Below are positions 53,084 to 61,185 of a DNA stretch of 64,000 nucleotides, one piece after another. How positions within the stretch are numbered: position 1 is the stretch's first letter; every line of letters begins with the position of its first letter. The notes under the pieces are model-generated. The model worked only from the letters and a program-made list of their open reading frames with translations. It was not told the DNA's origin and did not search any database. A program made the position numbers and the translations under genes. Source of the DNA: DATKJS01 sp964551995 (GTDB lineage Bacteria; Acidobacteriota; Aminicenantia; Aminicenantales; Saccharicenantaceae); assembly GCA_964551995.1 (NCBI GenBank), contig CAZKFD010000032.1:124001-188000 (forward strand), read 5' to 3'.

Positions 53084-53554
53084 TTACCGGTCGAGCCCCA
53101 GGCGGTCAATCATCTGCTCCAGGCGGAGATCGATCTTCGCCGCGGCCGCTTTGAAGGCGTCGTAGTCGAGACCGACGGGGTCCTCGATGTCCCATCCGAA
53201 CAGCCTGTCCCCGGGGATGACTTTCAGCTCCCTGAGCCGGCAGTAGATCGCAAGATCCATGGCCACGATGTAATCAAACGACGGGAGGTCGTAATCGCTG
53301 ATGTTCCTGGCCACATGGCTCGAGATGTCCCGGGCGTAGATGATCTTCATGACCATGACCGCTTCGTCGGCCGGCGGGCCTCCGGCCGCGGCGATGCCGG
53401 CGCTCGCGGCGTCGACCCTGTCGCCCAGGCGAAGCCGGGCCAGCTCAGAGGCCATCGGGCTCCGGCAGATGTTGCCGTAGCAGACGAAGAGGATTCTCGC
53501 TTTTTTTGGCCGGGGCGTCGGGTCCATAGGCCTGATTCGCTCCGGTCCGCTCAT
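53084..53554 (-). CDS. low-molecular-weight protein-tyrosine-phosphatase-like protein
   Basis: A 156-residue LMW-PTP-fold protein. The phosphate loop CX5R is complete (Cys25-YGNIC-Arg31, followed by SPM), and the general-acid loop is GWDIEDPVGLD. It would hydrolyse phosphotyrosine, phosphoarginine or similar. Its ATG at 53554 overlaps the stop of the Ser/Thr kinase gene (ATGA), so kinase and phosphatase are made together; the Met at 53527 is an alternative start. Second cysteine Cys30 in the loop is the usual protector of the nucleophile from oxidation. Confidence 0.88.
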   Translation of the reverse strand: MSGPERIRPMDPTPRPKKARILFVCYGNICRSPMASELARLRLGDRVDAASAGIAAAGGPPADEAVMVMKIIYARDISSHVARNISDYDLPSFDYIVAMDLAIYCRLRELKVIPGDRLFGWDIEDPVGLDYDAFKAAAAKIDLRLEQMIDRLGLDR

Positions 53555-55542
53555 CTCTGCCTGGCCGCGGCGCTGTCAGCGGCCACGTCCTTGGCCTTCT
53601 CGTACAGGAAGGCAGCCAGGATATACCTCTCGGCCGACTCGGGGACGGAATTCTGCCGGGCGAGCCCGTCGGCCGCGGCCTCATCTTCCTGGGCGCGGTT
53701 GTAGAGCCAGGCGTCCGTGGACTCGGGCCGCACGGCTTCGGCTTCTGCCTGGGCCGCTTTCGTCAGCCCCTGGAGAGCGGCCAGGCACTGGGCGTCGGTT
53801 CCGCCCTGAAGGCTGAGCCTGTACACCTTGCTCAGGATGCCGTACAGGATCCGGGCGCTGGCGAAGTCGTTCTTCTGGTAGCTGTCGAGGGCGTCTTTCT
53901 CCTTCTCGGAAGCGATCCAGAAGAGGAGGTTCGGGCCGGACTTCCGGGTCGCCGCTTCCGCGTTCTTCCGGGCCTCTTCGGTATCGGCCTTGGCCCGGTC
54001 GGCTCTCTCCTTTTCATTGATCTCCGCCAGGAGCTTCCGCATTTCGGACTCGCCCTTGGTATAACTCTTCCGGGAGGCATCGACCTTGCCGGCATCCCGG
54101 AGTTTCCGGGCCTCCTCGATCCGGCCCCGGATGCTGTCCAGGAGGCCGGCGAAGGAAGAACCCGCCGGGATCTTGCCTTTAAGAGCGTTCAGGAACTGTT
54201 CGGCCTGGGCGGTGTTTTTTTCCTCGAGGGCCGATTGGAGTTCTTTGCCGAACGAGGCGATCAGGGCCCCGATGTCCGCGGCGTTCGACAGGTCGGGGAC
54301 CGCCGTCGCCCCGGCCTTTGTCTGGGTTGGCGCCTCGGAGGCCCGGCCGGAAACGGCGGGGGCCTGAGGCGGTGCCTGCGGCGGCGCGGCCGGCTCGAGC
54401 GCCGCTCCCCTCGACGGCCTCCGGAACTCGGTCGCGATGCGCCGGGAATTCAGGGTGATGATCCCGGCGACGATCAGGGCCGCTGCCAGGAGTACCGGGA
54501 TGAGGAGTTTGCGGAGCGCGAATTTGACCGTGATCTCCCGCCCCGTCGCGGGCCTGCGGCTGATCGTCGCCTGGCGCGGCGCTGGGAGTCCCCGGGCCAG
54601 GCCGTCGAGATCGGCCAGAATGTCCTCCGCTCTCTGATAGCGGTCTTCCTGCCTCTTTTTGAGGCACCGCAGGATCACCCGGCTGAATCCTTCCGAGACC
54701 TGGGCGTTGGCCTCCTTCGGGTCGGGGGCCGGCTCGCTCCGGTGCTTGAGCACGATGCTCAGGGGCGTTTCTCCCTCGAAGGGCAGACGGCCCGTCACCA
54801 TCTCGTAGAGGATGACGCCGAGGGAATAGATGTCGCTGCGGTGGTCAACCCCCTTGGCCTCGGCTTGCTCCGGGGCCATGTACTCGGGCGTCCCGATGAT
54901 GACGCCGGTCGCGGTGATGCCCCGCGCGTGAAGCGAGCGGGCGATGCCGAAATCCATGATCTTGGCGTTGCCGTCCTGGTCGATCATGATGTTCTGGGGC
55001 TTGAGGTCCCGGTGGATGACGCCCAGGCGGTGAGCCTCGGCCAGTCCCTCGGCGATCTGCCGGGCGAGGTCCACGGCCTTCTCCTCGTTCAGGTGCCCGG
55101 ATCTGCGGATGAAGCTCTTGAGATCCTCCCCCGGGACGAACTCCATGGAGATGTAGACGAGCAGGCCCTCTTCGTTGATGTCGTACATCCGGCAGACGTG
55201 GCGGTGGGCGACCTTACGGGAGAGCCGCATCTCGTTCCGGAACCGCTCGATGACCCCGGGATCTGAGGCGATCTCCGGCTTAAGGAGCTTGAGAGCCACG
55301 GTTTCCCGGATCTTGGTGTCAAAGGCCTTGTAGACCGTCCCCATCCCGCCCCGGCCGACCTCCTCGATGATCTCGAAGCGACCGGCGAATGTCGTTCCCC
55401 TCTCGAGCCCGCGGGCGGAGGTCGGGTAGGTCATCGTCGCCGAGACTGGCTCGCGGGAGGCCGCCGTCCCGAGCTCGCGACCGCACTGGCCGCAGAAACG
55501 CGTGTCATCGGGATTGTCGAACTGGCAATTCGGACATATCAT
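53551..55542 (-). CDS. zinc-ribbon PknB-type Ser/Thr kinase with membrane anchor
   Basis: A 663-residue protein. Residues 1-22 form a zinc ribbon (Cys3, Cys6, Cys17, Cys20). The kinase domain follows from about 56 to 320: glycine loop EVGRGGMGTVYKA, Lys85, HRDLKPQN with Asp179, DFG with Asp197 and GTPEYMAPEQA. A single membrane segment (LLIPVLLAAALIVAGIITL, near 360) leads to an Ala/Pro/Gln linker and a helical, coiled-coil-prone C-terminus (RKSYTKGESEMRKLLAEINE region). The start at 55542 is set by the promoter at 55568-55596. It should phosphorylate Ser/Thr in cytoplasmic targets in response to an outside or envelope signal. Confidence 0.9.
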   Translation of the reverse strand: MICPNCQFDNPDDTRFCGQCGRELGTAASREPVSATMTYPTSARGLERGTTFAGRFEIIEEVGRGGMGTVYKAFDTKIRETVALKLLKPEIASDPGVIERFRNEMRLSRKVAHRHVCRMYDINEEGLLVYISMEFVPGEDLKSFIRRSGHLNEEKAVDLARQIAEGLAEAHRLGVIHRDLKPQNIMIDQDGNAKIMDFGIARSLHARGITATGVIIGTPEYMAPEQAEAKGVDHRSDIYSLGVILYEMVTGRLPFEGETPLSIVLKHRSEPAPDPKEANAQVSEGFSRVILRCLKKRQEDRYQRAEDILADLDGLARGLPAPRQATISRRPATGREITVKFALRKLLIPVLLAAALIVAGIITLNSRRIATEFRRPSRGAALEPAAPPQAPPQAPAVSGRASEAPTQTKAGATAVPDLSNAADIGALIASFGKELQSALEEKNTAQAEQFLNALKGKIPAGSSFAGLLDSIRGRIEEARKLRDAGKVDASRKSYTKGESEMRKLLAEINEKERADRAKADTEEARKNAEAATRKSGPNLLFWIASEKEKDALDSYQKNDFASARILYGILSKVYRLSLQGGTDAQCLAALQGLTKAAQAEAEAVRPESTDAWLYNRAQEDEAAADGLARQNSVPESAERYILAAFLYEKAKDVAADSAAARQR

Positions 55543-55567
55543 CGCGGCGGCCCGCCTCTTAAGCCTA

Positions 55568-55596
55568 ACAATAACAGCCCGCCGGGGAAATTTCAA
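55568..55596 (-). promoter_or_regulatory. sigma70-like promoter of the kinase/phosphatase pair
   Basis: TTGAAA (55591-55596), 17-base spacer, TATTGT (55568-55573) on the minus strand. It shows that a longer reading frame to 55596 is not the true start. Confidence 0.5.
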
Positions 55597-55686
55597 ACCC
55601 CTTCTTATGTACGCGCCGGGCGCCGCTTTGGTTTCCCGGCCCCGTTTCCCGGCGAGCCCGCGCCTGCCGGTCCGGCCGGCCGCCCG

Positions 55687-56610
55687 TCAGGACGCGGCCC
55701 AAAGGTCGGGCGGATAGACGCCCCGGCGGACGAGGTCGAGGATGGCGGCGCGGACCCTCGGCCTGTCCTCCTGGTAGGTCACGCCGAACCAGCGCTCGGG
55801 TGTCGGGAGAATCTTCACCCGCGACTTCGCGGCCCGCACGAGGGCGCCGACGGCCTCGGGGATGAGGAACTCGGCCTTCTCCAGGTGCGCGGGGCCGGCC
55901 CGGAGGAAGTCGCGGAACAGGATCTCGAGATCGTCGAACAGGCCCGGCTGGAAGCCCCAGAAATTCATGGACACCAGGCTCTCCGGGGGAAGGGGAGTCC
56001 AGGTTGTGCCGTCTTCAGTGAACTTGATGGCGTCCGGGAACCTCTGGACCTTGAGTAGCTCGCGAATGTTGACTAGGTAGCCGTCGGGGGTGGCTTCGCA
56101 GACCCCCCGCGCCACGTGGCCGTGCTCCGAGAGGGTATTGGCCAGCACGTAACCGATCATGGCCGCGTCTCCAGACCGGCGGCGGTGCCGGATCCGGCGA
56201 AGCTCGGCGGCCATGATGTCGAACGTGGAGCGCCCGTAAAAATCGTCGGCGTTGATGGCCGCGAACGGCGTCCGGACGGCCGGCCGGCAGGCCAGGATGG
56301 CCTGGGCCGTCCCCCAGGGCTTGACCCGGTCCTCGGGGACCGGGAACCCCGCTGGCACCTGGCTGACGGACTGAAAGACGTAGGCGGTGTCGGCAGCGTG
56401 CTCGACCTTGCGGCCGGTCCTGTCGCGGAAGGGGGCTTCGAAGTCCTTGCGGATGATGAAGACGACCCGGTCGAAACCAGCCCTCAGGGCGTCAAAGACG
56501 GAATACTCCATTACGACCTCGCCGCCCGGCCCGAAGGCTTCTATCTGCTTCAGGCCGCCGTAGCGGCTGCCGATCCCCGCCGCCATGACCACCAGAGTCA
56601 GAGAAGACAT
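55687..56610 (-). CDS. sugar-phosphate nucleotidyltransferase-like protein
   Basis: A 307-residue protein of the NTP-transferase (GT-A-like) fold. The N-terminal VMAAGIGSRYGGLKQIEAFG replaces the usual G-x-G-T-R-L-x-P-L-T loop with a related one, PWGTAQAILACR follows, and the metal-binding site is INADDFYG. Such proteins may make nucleotide sugars, though this variant family is often uncharacterised. AAGGAG precedes the ATG at 56610. It stands alone, divergent from hslV. Confidence 0.8.
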   Translation of the reverse strand: MSSLTLVVMAAGIGSRYGGLKQIEAFGPGGEVVMEYSVFDALRAGFDRVVFIIRKDFEAPFRDRTGRKVEHAADTAYVFQSVSQVPAGFPVPEDRVKPWGTAQAILACRPAVRTPFAAINADDFYGRSTFDIMAAELRRIRHRRRSGDAAMIGYVLANTLSEHGHVARGVCEATPDGYLVNIRELLKVQRFPDAIKFTEDGTTWTPLPPESLVSMNFWGFQPGLFDDLEILFRDFLRAGPAHLEKAEFLIPEAVGALVRAAKSRVKILPTPERWFGVTYQEDRPRVRAAILDLVRRGVYPPDLWAAS

Positions 56611-56648
56611 GCCTCGCTCCTTCTGGATGCCGGCCTCCCTCTGCCCGT

Positions 56649-56677
56649 ATCTTAACGGATCGTTTCCGGCAGGTCAA
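56649..56677 (-). promoter_or_regulatory. sigma70-like promoter of the nucleotidyltransferase gene
   Basis: TTGACC (56672-56677), 17-base spacer, TAAGAT (56649-56654) on the minus strand. Confidence 0.55.
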
Positions 56678-56693
56678 ACGGCCCCGGCCGACC

Positions 56694-56722
56694 TTTACTT
56701 ATGCCCCCCCATCCGTTATGAT
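56694..56722 (+). promoter_or_regulatory. sigma70-like promoter of the hslVU operon
   Basis: TTTACT (56694-56699), 17-base spacer, TATGAT (56717-56722). The leader to the ATG at 56747 is short (about 18 bases). The -35 boxes of this and the divergent promoter lie 16 bases apart. I see no heat-shock element. Confidence 0.5.
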
Positions 56723-56746
56723 GAAGGTGGAAAAGCAGGTGACCCG

Positions 56747-57274
56747 ATGATCCGATCGACGACCGTTATCTGTGTTCGTCACAAGGGGAAAATCGCCATG
56801 GCCGCCGACGGCCAGGTGACGATGGGCCAGACCGTGCTCAAGAAGACGGCCCAGAAGATCCGCCGCCTCCATAAGGGGGAGGTCCTGGCCGGGTTCGCCG
56901 GCGCCACGTCCGACGCCTTCGCCCTTTTCTCCCGGTTTGAGATCAAGCTCGAGGAGTACCGGGGCAACCTTTCGCGGGCCGCCATCGAGCTGGCCAAGGA
57001 CTGGCGGCTGGAGAAGGCCCTGCGCCAGCTGGACGCCCTCCTCGTCGTCGCCGACAAGGTCAGCACCTTCCTCATTTCCGGGACCGGGGACGTCGTCGAG
57101 CCCGACGACGGCATCATCGCCATCGGCTCCGGGGGGGCCTACGCCCTGGCCGCGGCCAGGGCCCTGATCAAGCACACGGACCTTCCGGCCCGCGAGATTG
57201 CCGAGGAGGCCCTGCGGATCAGCGCCGACATCTGCGTCTATACCAACCAGCACATCACCCTCGAGGAGTTGTGA
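56747..57274 (+). CDS. hslV: HslV protease subunit
   Basis: A 175-residue peptidase of the HslUV (ClpYQ) complex. After a MIRS pre-piece the catalytic Thr is Thr5 (TTVICVRHKGK); AADGQVT and KKTAQKIRRLHKGEVLAGFAG contain the conserved Lys and Gly of the active site. The C-terminal YTNQHITLEEL ends like other HslV. Twelve subunits form the chamber that HslU feeds. Its stop codon is directly followed by the ATG of hslU with no gap. Confidence 0.95.
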   Translation: MIRSTTVICVRHKGKIAMAADGQVTMGQTVLKKTAQKIRRLHKGEVLAGFAGATSDAFALFSRFEIKLEEYRGNLSRAAIELAKDWRLEKALRQLDALLVVADKVSTFLISGTGDVVEPDDGIIAIGSGGAYALAAARALIKHTDLPAREIAEEALRISADICVYTNQHITLEEL

Positions 57275-58666
57275 ATGGCCATCCCGCTCCCCGAGACCTT
57301 CGAACCGAGCCGCACCGACCGGCTTGAGATCGAGCTCACACCCCAGGAGATCGTGGCCGAGCTCGACAAGTACATTATCGGCCAGAAGGCCGCCAAGAAG
57401 GCCGTAGCCATCGCTCTCCGGAATCGTTTCCGGCGGCGGAAACTCCCGGCCGAGCTGGCCGACGAGATCGCCCCCAAGAACATTCTGATGATCGGCCCCA
57501 CGGGGGTGGGGAAGACCGAGATCGCCCGGCGTCTGGCCAAGCTGACCTCCTCGCCCTTTCTCAAGATCGAAGCCAGCAAGTTCACCGAGGTGGGCTACGT
57601 CGGCCGGGACGTCGAGTCCATGATCCGGGACCTCGTCCGGATCTCCGTGGACCTGGTCAAACAGGGGAAGATCGCGGAGATCGAGGAAAAAGCGCGGGGC
57701 CATGTCGAGGAGCGGCTCCTCGACCTTCTTTTGCCGCCGTTCCCCAAGCCCGCCGAAGCGCCGGCAGCGGATGACGATCAGACCCTCCGCGCGACCCGCG
57801 AGAAGCTGCGGAAGCAGCTCCAAGAAGGGGCCCTCGACGACCGGGCCGTGGAAGTCGAGGTCAAGGAAAAGAGCCTCTCGCCCTTCGAAATCTTCTCGAA
57901 CTCGGGGGTCGAGGAGATCGGCATCCAGATCCAGGAGATCATCCCCGGCTTCATGGGCGGGCGGTCCAAGAGGAGGCGAATGAAGATCCGGGAGGCCCGC
58001 GGCCTCCTGCTCGAGGAGGAGGAGAAGCGACTGGTGGACATGGACCAGGTCTCCCAGCTGGCTATCGAGCGCGTAGAGCAGTCGGGCATCATCTTCCTCG
58101 ACGAGGTCGACAAGATCGCCGGCCGCGAATCGGGGCACGGCCCCGACGTCAGCCGCGAGGGCGTACAGCGCGACCTTCTGCCCATCATCGAGGGCACGAC
58201 CGTCAACACGCGGTTCGGCCTGGTCCGCACGGACCACATCCTGTTCATCGGCGCCGGGGCCTTCCACGTTTCGAAGCCGGCGGACCTCATCCCCGAGCTC
58301 CAGGGGAGGTTTCCGATCCGGGTCGAGCTCACGCCGCTCGGCAAGGACGATTTTGTGCGCATCCTCACGGAGCCGGAGAATGCCCTCATCAAGCAGTACC
58401 GGGCCCTGATGGCCACGGAGGACGTGGAGGTCGAATTCACGCCCGACGCCGTCGACGAGATTGCGGTCATTGCCGAGCGCGTGAACGGCGATTCCGAGAA
58501 CATCGGCGCCCGCCGCCTGCACACCATCATGGAGAGAGTCATGGAGGATATCTCCTTCAGGGCCCCGGACATCCGGGAGAGGTCGATGACCATCGACCGG
58601 GCCTACGTCCAGAGCCAACTGAAGGACGTTCTCAAGGACCAGGATCTGCGACGCTTTATCCTCTGA
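57275..58666 (+). CDS. hslU: HslU ATPase subunit
   Basis: A 463-residue AAA+ unfoldase. Walker A is GPTGVGKT (74-81), Walker B IIFLDEVDK, sensor region ENIGARRLHT. The pore loop is GYVGRD and the I domain contains the charged stretch KSLSPFEIFSN. The C-terminus RRFIL is the tail that docks into HslV. With HslV it degrades misfolded and regulatory proteins. Its stop overlaps the lipoprotein start by one base. Confidence 0.95.
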   Translation: MAIPLPETFEPSRTDRLEIELTPQEIVAELDKYIIGQKAAKKAVAIALRNRFRRRKLPAELADEIAPKNILMIGPTGVGKTEIARRLAKLTSSPFLKIEASKFTEVGYVGRDVESMIRDLVRISVDLVKQGKIAEIEEKARGHVEERLLDLLLPPFPKPAEAPAADDDQTLRATREKLRKQLQEGALDDRAVEVEVKEKSLSPFEIFSNSGVEEIGIQIQEIIPGFMGGRSKRRRMKIREARGLLLEEEEKRLVDMDQVSQLAIERVEQSGIIFLDEVDKIAGRESGHGPDVSREGVQRDLLPIIEGTTVNTRFGLVRTDHILFIGAGAFHVSKPADLIPELQGRFPIRVELTPLGKDDFVRILTEPENALIKQYRALMATEDVEVEFTPDAVDEIAVIAERVNGDSENIGARRLHTIMERVMEDISFRAPDIRERSMTIDRAYVQSQLKDVLKDQDLRRFIL

Positions 58667-59766
58667 TGAAGAGACCGGCCGGAATTCTCACCTTTGGGCT
58701 CGCCGCCCTCTCGCTTCTTCCGGCCTGCGGGAAGAAAGGCCCTCTTCAGGCCCCCTACGTCCGGGAGCCGGGGACGGCCGAGGGCTTCCGCGCCTTCCAG
58801 CGGGGCGGCGCGATCGTTCTCGAGTGGACGAACCCCGCGAAATATATGGATGGGCGGCCTCTCCGCTCCATGGCCGCGGACGAACTTTGGGCCCTCGAGA
58901 TCCCGGCGCGGGCCGCTCGGGAACCGCTGAAACCCCGCGAGTTCGAAAGCCGGGCCCGGCCGGTTCGGAAGATCACGAAGGAGGAGTTCCGCCCCGCCTT
59001 CAAGCCGGCCTCCGCCAAGGCCCCCGACGCGGTCTTCGCTTACCCCTTCGACGTGAAGAAAGCCGGCACCGAGTTCCTGGCCCTGTCAGTCCGGGTCCTG
59101 GACGCGGCCGGCCGCGCCTCCAAGCTCGCCGCCCCGGTCGTCGTCCGCCTGCTGGCCTGCCCCTTGCCTCCGGAGATCCGGGATGTCCGTTCCTTCAAGG
59201 ACCGGATCGAGGTCGATTGGGAGCCGCCCGCGGCCAACATCGGCGGGTCCCGTCCGGCAAGCGTGGCCGGCTACATGGTCTACCGCGGCGAAGACGGGGG
59301 GGAGCCCGAACGGCTGACGGCGTCCCCGGTCCCCGGCCCGAGCTACGAGGACCGGAATTTCGAATTCGGACGGACCTACGCGTATTTCGTCCGGGCCTGC
59401 ACGGCCGGGACGGACCCGTGCATCGAGAGCGGGGATTCGGAGGTCCGCACGGTCGTCCCCCGGGACATCTTTCCTCCTGCCGCGCCCGCGGGCCTCGTGG
59501 CCGTCGCGGGGCCGGGCGTCGTCTCTCTGACCTGGGAGTCGGTCTCGGACAGGAACCTCGTCGGCTACAAGATCTGGCGCCGGGAGGCGGGCGGCGCGGA
59601 CTTCCGCCTGCTCGTCCCGGAGGCCGTCCCCGGCAACACTTACACCGACGCCTCGGTCGAACAGGGCAAAACATACGTGTACGCCGTGAGCGCCTGCCGG
59701 CGGAACGGCACGGAGAGCGGGAAGACGGAGAGCGGCCCGGTGAGCCTGAAGGGAGGCCGCCCATGA
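58666..59766 (+). CDS. LptM-like lipoprotein with fibronectin type III domains
   Basis: A 366-residue lipoprotein. Residues 1-20 are a type II signal peptide with lipobox LLPAC (Cys21). Directly after it the run CGKKGPLQAP repeats the CGxKGPLxxP signature of the small LptM/YifL lipoproteins, which in E. coli help LptD mature. Then come a beta-rich region and two FN3-like domains (about 165-265 and 272-362; VAGYMVYRGEDGGEPERL and LVGYKIWRREAGGADFRLL). It is likely an outer-membrane-facing or periplasmic lipoprotein. The gene is coupled with hslU (one-base overlap) and the FAH gene (ATGA). Confidence 0.82.
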   Translation: MKRPAGILTFGLAALSLLPACGKKGPLQAPYVREPGTAEGFRAFQRGGAIVLEWTNPAKYMDGRPLRSMAADELWALEIPARAAREPLKPREFESRARPVRKITKEEFRPAFKPASAKAPDAVFAYPFDVKKAGTEFLALSVRVLDAAGRASKLAAPVVVRLLACPLPPEIRDVRSFKDRIEVDWEPPAANIGGSRPASVAGYMVYRGEDGGEPERLTASPVPGPSYEDRNFEFGRTYAYFVRACTAGTDPCIESGDSEVRTVVPRDIFPPAAPAGLVAVAGPGVVSLTWESVSDRNLVGYKIWRREAGGADFRLLVPEAVPGNTYTDASVEQGKTYVYAVSACRRNGTESGKTESGPVSLKGGRP

Positions 59767-60530
59767 AGATCTACCGCTTCCGGTACACGAGGAAGATCCT
59801 TTACGGGGTCCTCAAGGAGGAGTTCCTGTTCCCCGTGAAGGGCTCAGTCTTCCGGGATTTCGAGATCGGCTCGAGCCCTATCCCGATGGGCGACGTCAGG
59901 CTGCTGCCGCCGGTCGTCCCCTCCAAGATCGTCGGCATCGGCCGCAACTACCGGGCCCATGCCGAAGAGCTGGGGCACCCGATCCCGACAACGCCCCTTA
60001 TTTTTCTGAAGCCCTCGACGGCCGTGATCGGCCCCTACGATCCCATCGGCTATCCGGAGATGTCCGCCCGCGTCGACTACGAGGGCGAGCTTGCCGTCGT
60101 GATCAGGAAAAAGACGCGGCAGCTGCGCGATGGGGACGCGGTCGAAGACCACATCCTGGGCTATACCTGCTTCAACGACATCACGGCCCGCGACCTGCAG
60201 GAGAAGGACGTCCAGTTCACCCGCGCCAAGTCGTTTGACACCTTCGCCGCCCTGGGCCCTTGCATCGTCACCGACCTCGAGCCCGGCGCGCTGCACCTCA
60301 AGACGTTCCTCAACGGGAAGCTCGTCCAGTCCGCCTCGACGGCTCATCTCATCTTTCCGGTCGCGGCCCTCGTCCGGTTCGTCTCGCGGGTCATGACGCT
60401 CAATCCCGGCGACCTGATCGCCACGGGGACTCCGTCGGGCGTGGGCCCTGTGAAGCCCGGCGACCGCGTGGACGTCCAGATCGAAGAGATCGGCGTTCTG
60501 TCGAACCCGGTGGCGCGGGCCAAACCCTAA
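59763..60530 (+). CDS. fumarylacetoacetate hydrolase (FAH) family protein
   Basis: A 255-residue FAH-family hydrolase/decarboxylase. The lid region VGIGRNYRAHAEELG, the metal-binding acids in DYEGELAVVI and FNDITARDLQ, and ATGTPSGVGPVKPGD are the family signature. Members hydrolyse C-C bonds of acylpyruvates or decarboxylate oxaloacetate; a precise substrate cannot be given. It overlaps the lipoprotein gene by four bases and precedes the aldolase gene with AAAGGAGG between. Confidence 0.88.
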   Translation: MKIYRFRYTRKILYGVLKEEFLFPVKGSVFRDFEIGSSPIPMGDVRLLPPVVPSKIVGIGRNYRAHAEELGHPIPTTPLIFLKPSTAVIGPYDPIGYPEMSARVDYEGELAVVIRKKTRQLRDGDAVEDHILGYTCFNDITARDLQEKDVQFTRAKSFDTFAALGPCIVTDLEPGALHLKTFLNGKLVQSASTAHLIFPVAALVRFVSRVMTLNPGDLIATGTPSGVGPVKPGDRVDVQIEEIGVLSNPVARAKP

Positions 60531-60540
60531 AGGAGGACTT

Positions 60541-61185
60541 ATGAAATTCTTCCTGGACACGGCCAACCTGGATGAGATCCGCGAGGTCGCCGCCTGGGGA
60601 ATCCTCGACGGAGTCACGACGAACCCCTCGCTCGTCGCCAAGGAGGGAGGGACGTTCGAGGACCGCATCCGGGCGATCTGCGCCATCGTTCCGGGACCCG
60701 TCAGCGCGGAAGCGGTCGCCACGCGGGCCGAGGAGATCATCCCCGAGGCCCGGCGGCTGGCGGGCATCGCGCCCAACGTCGTCGTCAAGATCCCCGTCGG
60801 GATCGAAGGACTGAAAGCGACCAGGGCCCTGGCCGCGGAAAACATCGGGGTCAACATGACCCTCGTGTTTTCGGCAAGCCAGGCCCTGCTCGCGGCCAAG
60901 GCTGGGGCCCGCTTCGTGAGCCCGTTCATCGGGCGGCTGGACGACGCCTCTGAGGACGGCATGGCGCTCATAGAGGAGATCACTGTCATCTTCGAGAACT
61001 ACCGGATCGCGACCGAGGTTATCGTCGCCAGCATTCGCCACCCGAGACACGTCGTCGAGGCCGCCCGGCTCGGGGCCGACATCGCAACGATCCCGTACGC
61101 CGTCATGGAGAAGCTGGTCCGGCATCCCCTGACGGACGTCGGCGTCGAGCGCTTCCTGAGCGATTGGAGGAAGATCAAGAAGTGA
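60541..61185 (+). CDS. small transaldolase/fructose-6-phosphate aldolase-type protein
   Basis: A 214-residue class I aldolase of the small transaldolase family (Tal/Fsa). The Schiff-base lysine is Lys83 in VVVKIPVG; ILDGVTTNPSLVAKEG is the hallmark N-terminal stretch; NMTLVFSASQALLAAKAGA and VSPFIGRLDD are present. It interconverts sugar phosphates in the non-oxidative pentose phosphate route or cleaves fructose 6-phosphate; the two cannot be told apart here. AAGGAGG lies before the ATG. Confidence 0.9.
   Translation: MKFFLDTANLDEIREVAAWGILDGVTTNPSLVAKEGGTFEDRIRAICAIVPGPVSAEAVATRAEEIIPEARRLAGIAPNVVVKIPVGIEGLKATRALAAENIGVNMTLVFSASQALLAAKAGARFVSPFIGRLDDASEDGMALIEEITVIFENYRIATEVIVASIRHPRHVVEAARLGADIATIPYAVMEKLVRHPLTDVGVERFLSDWRKIKK

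Noticed and set aside
55543..55596. Longer start of the kinase gene
   Set aside because: It would begin in the -35 box of the kinase promoter and adds a basic stretch not needed before the zinc ribbon.
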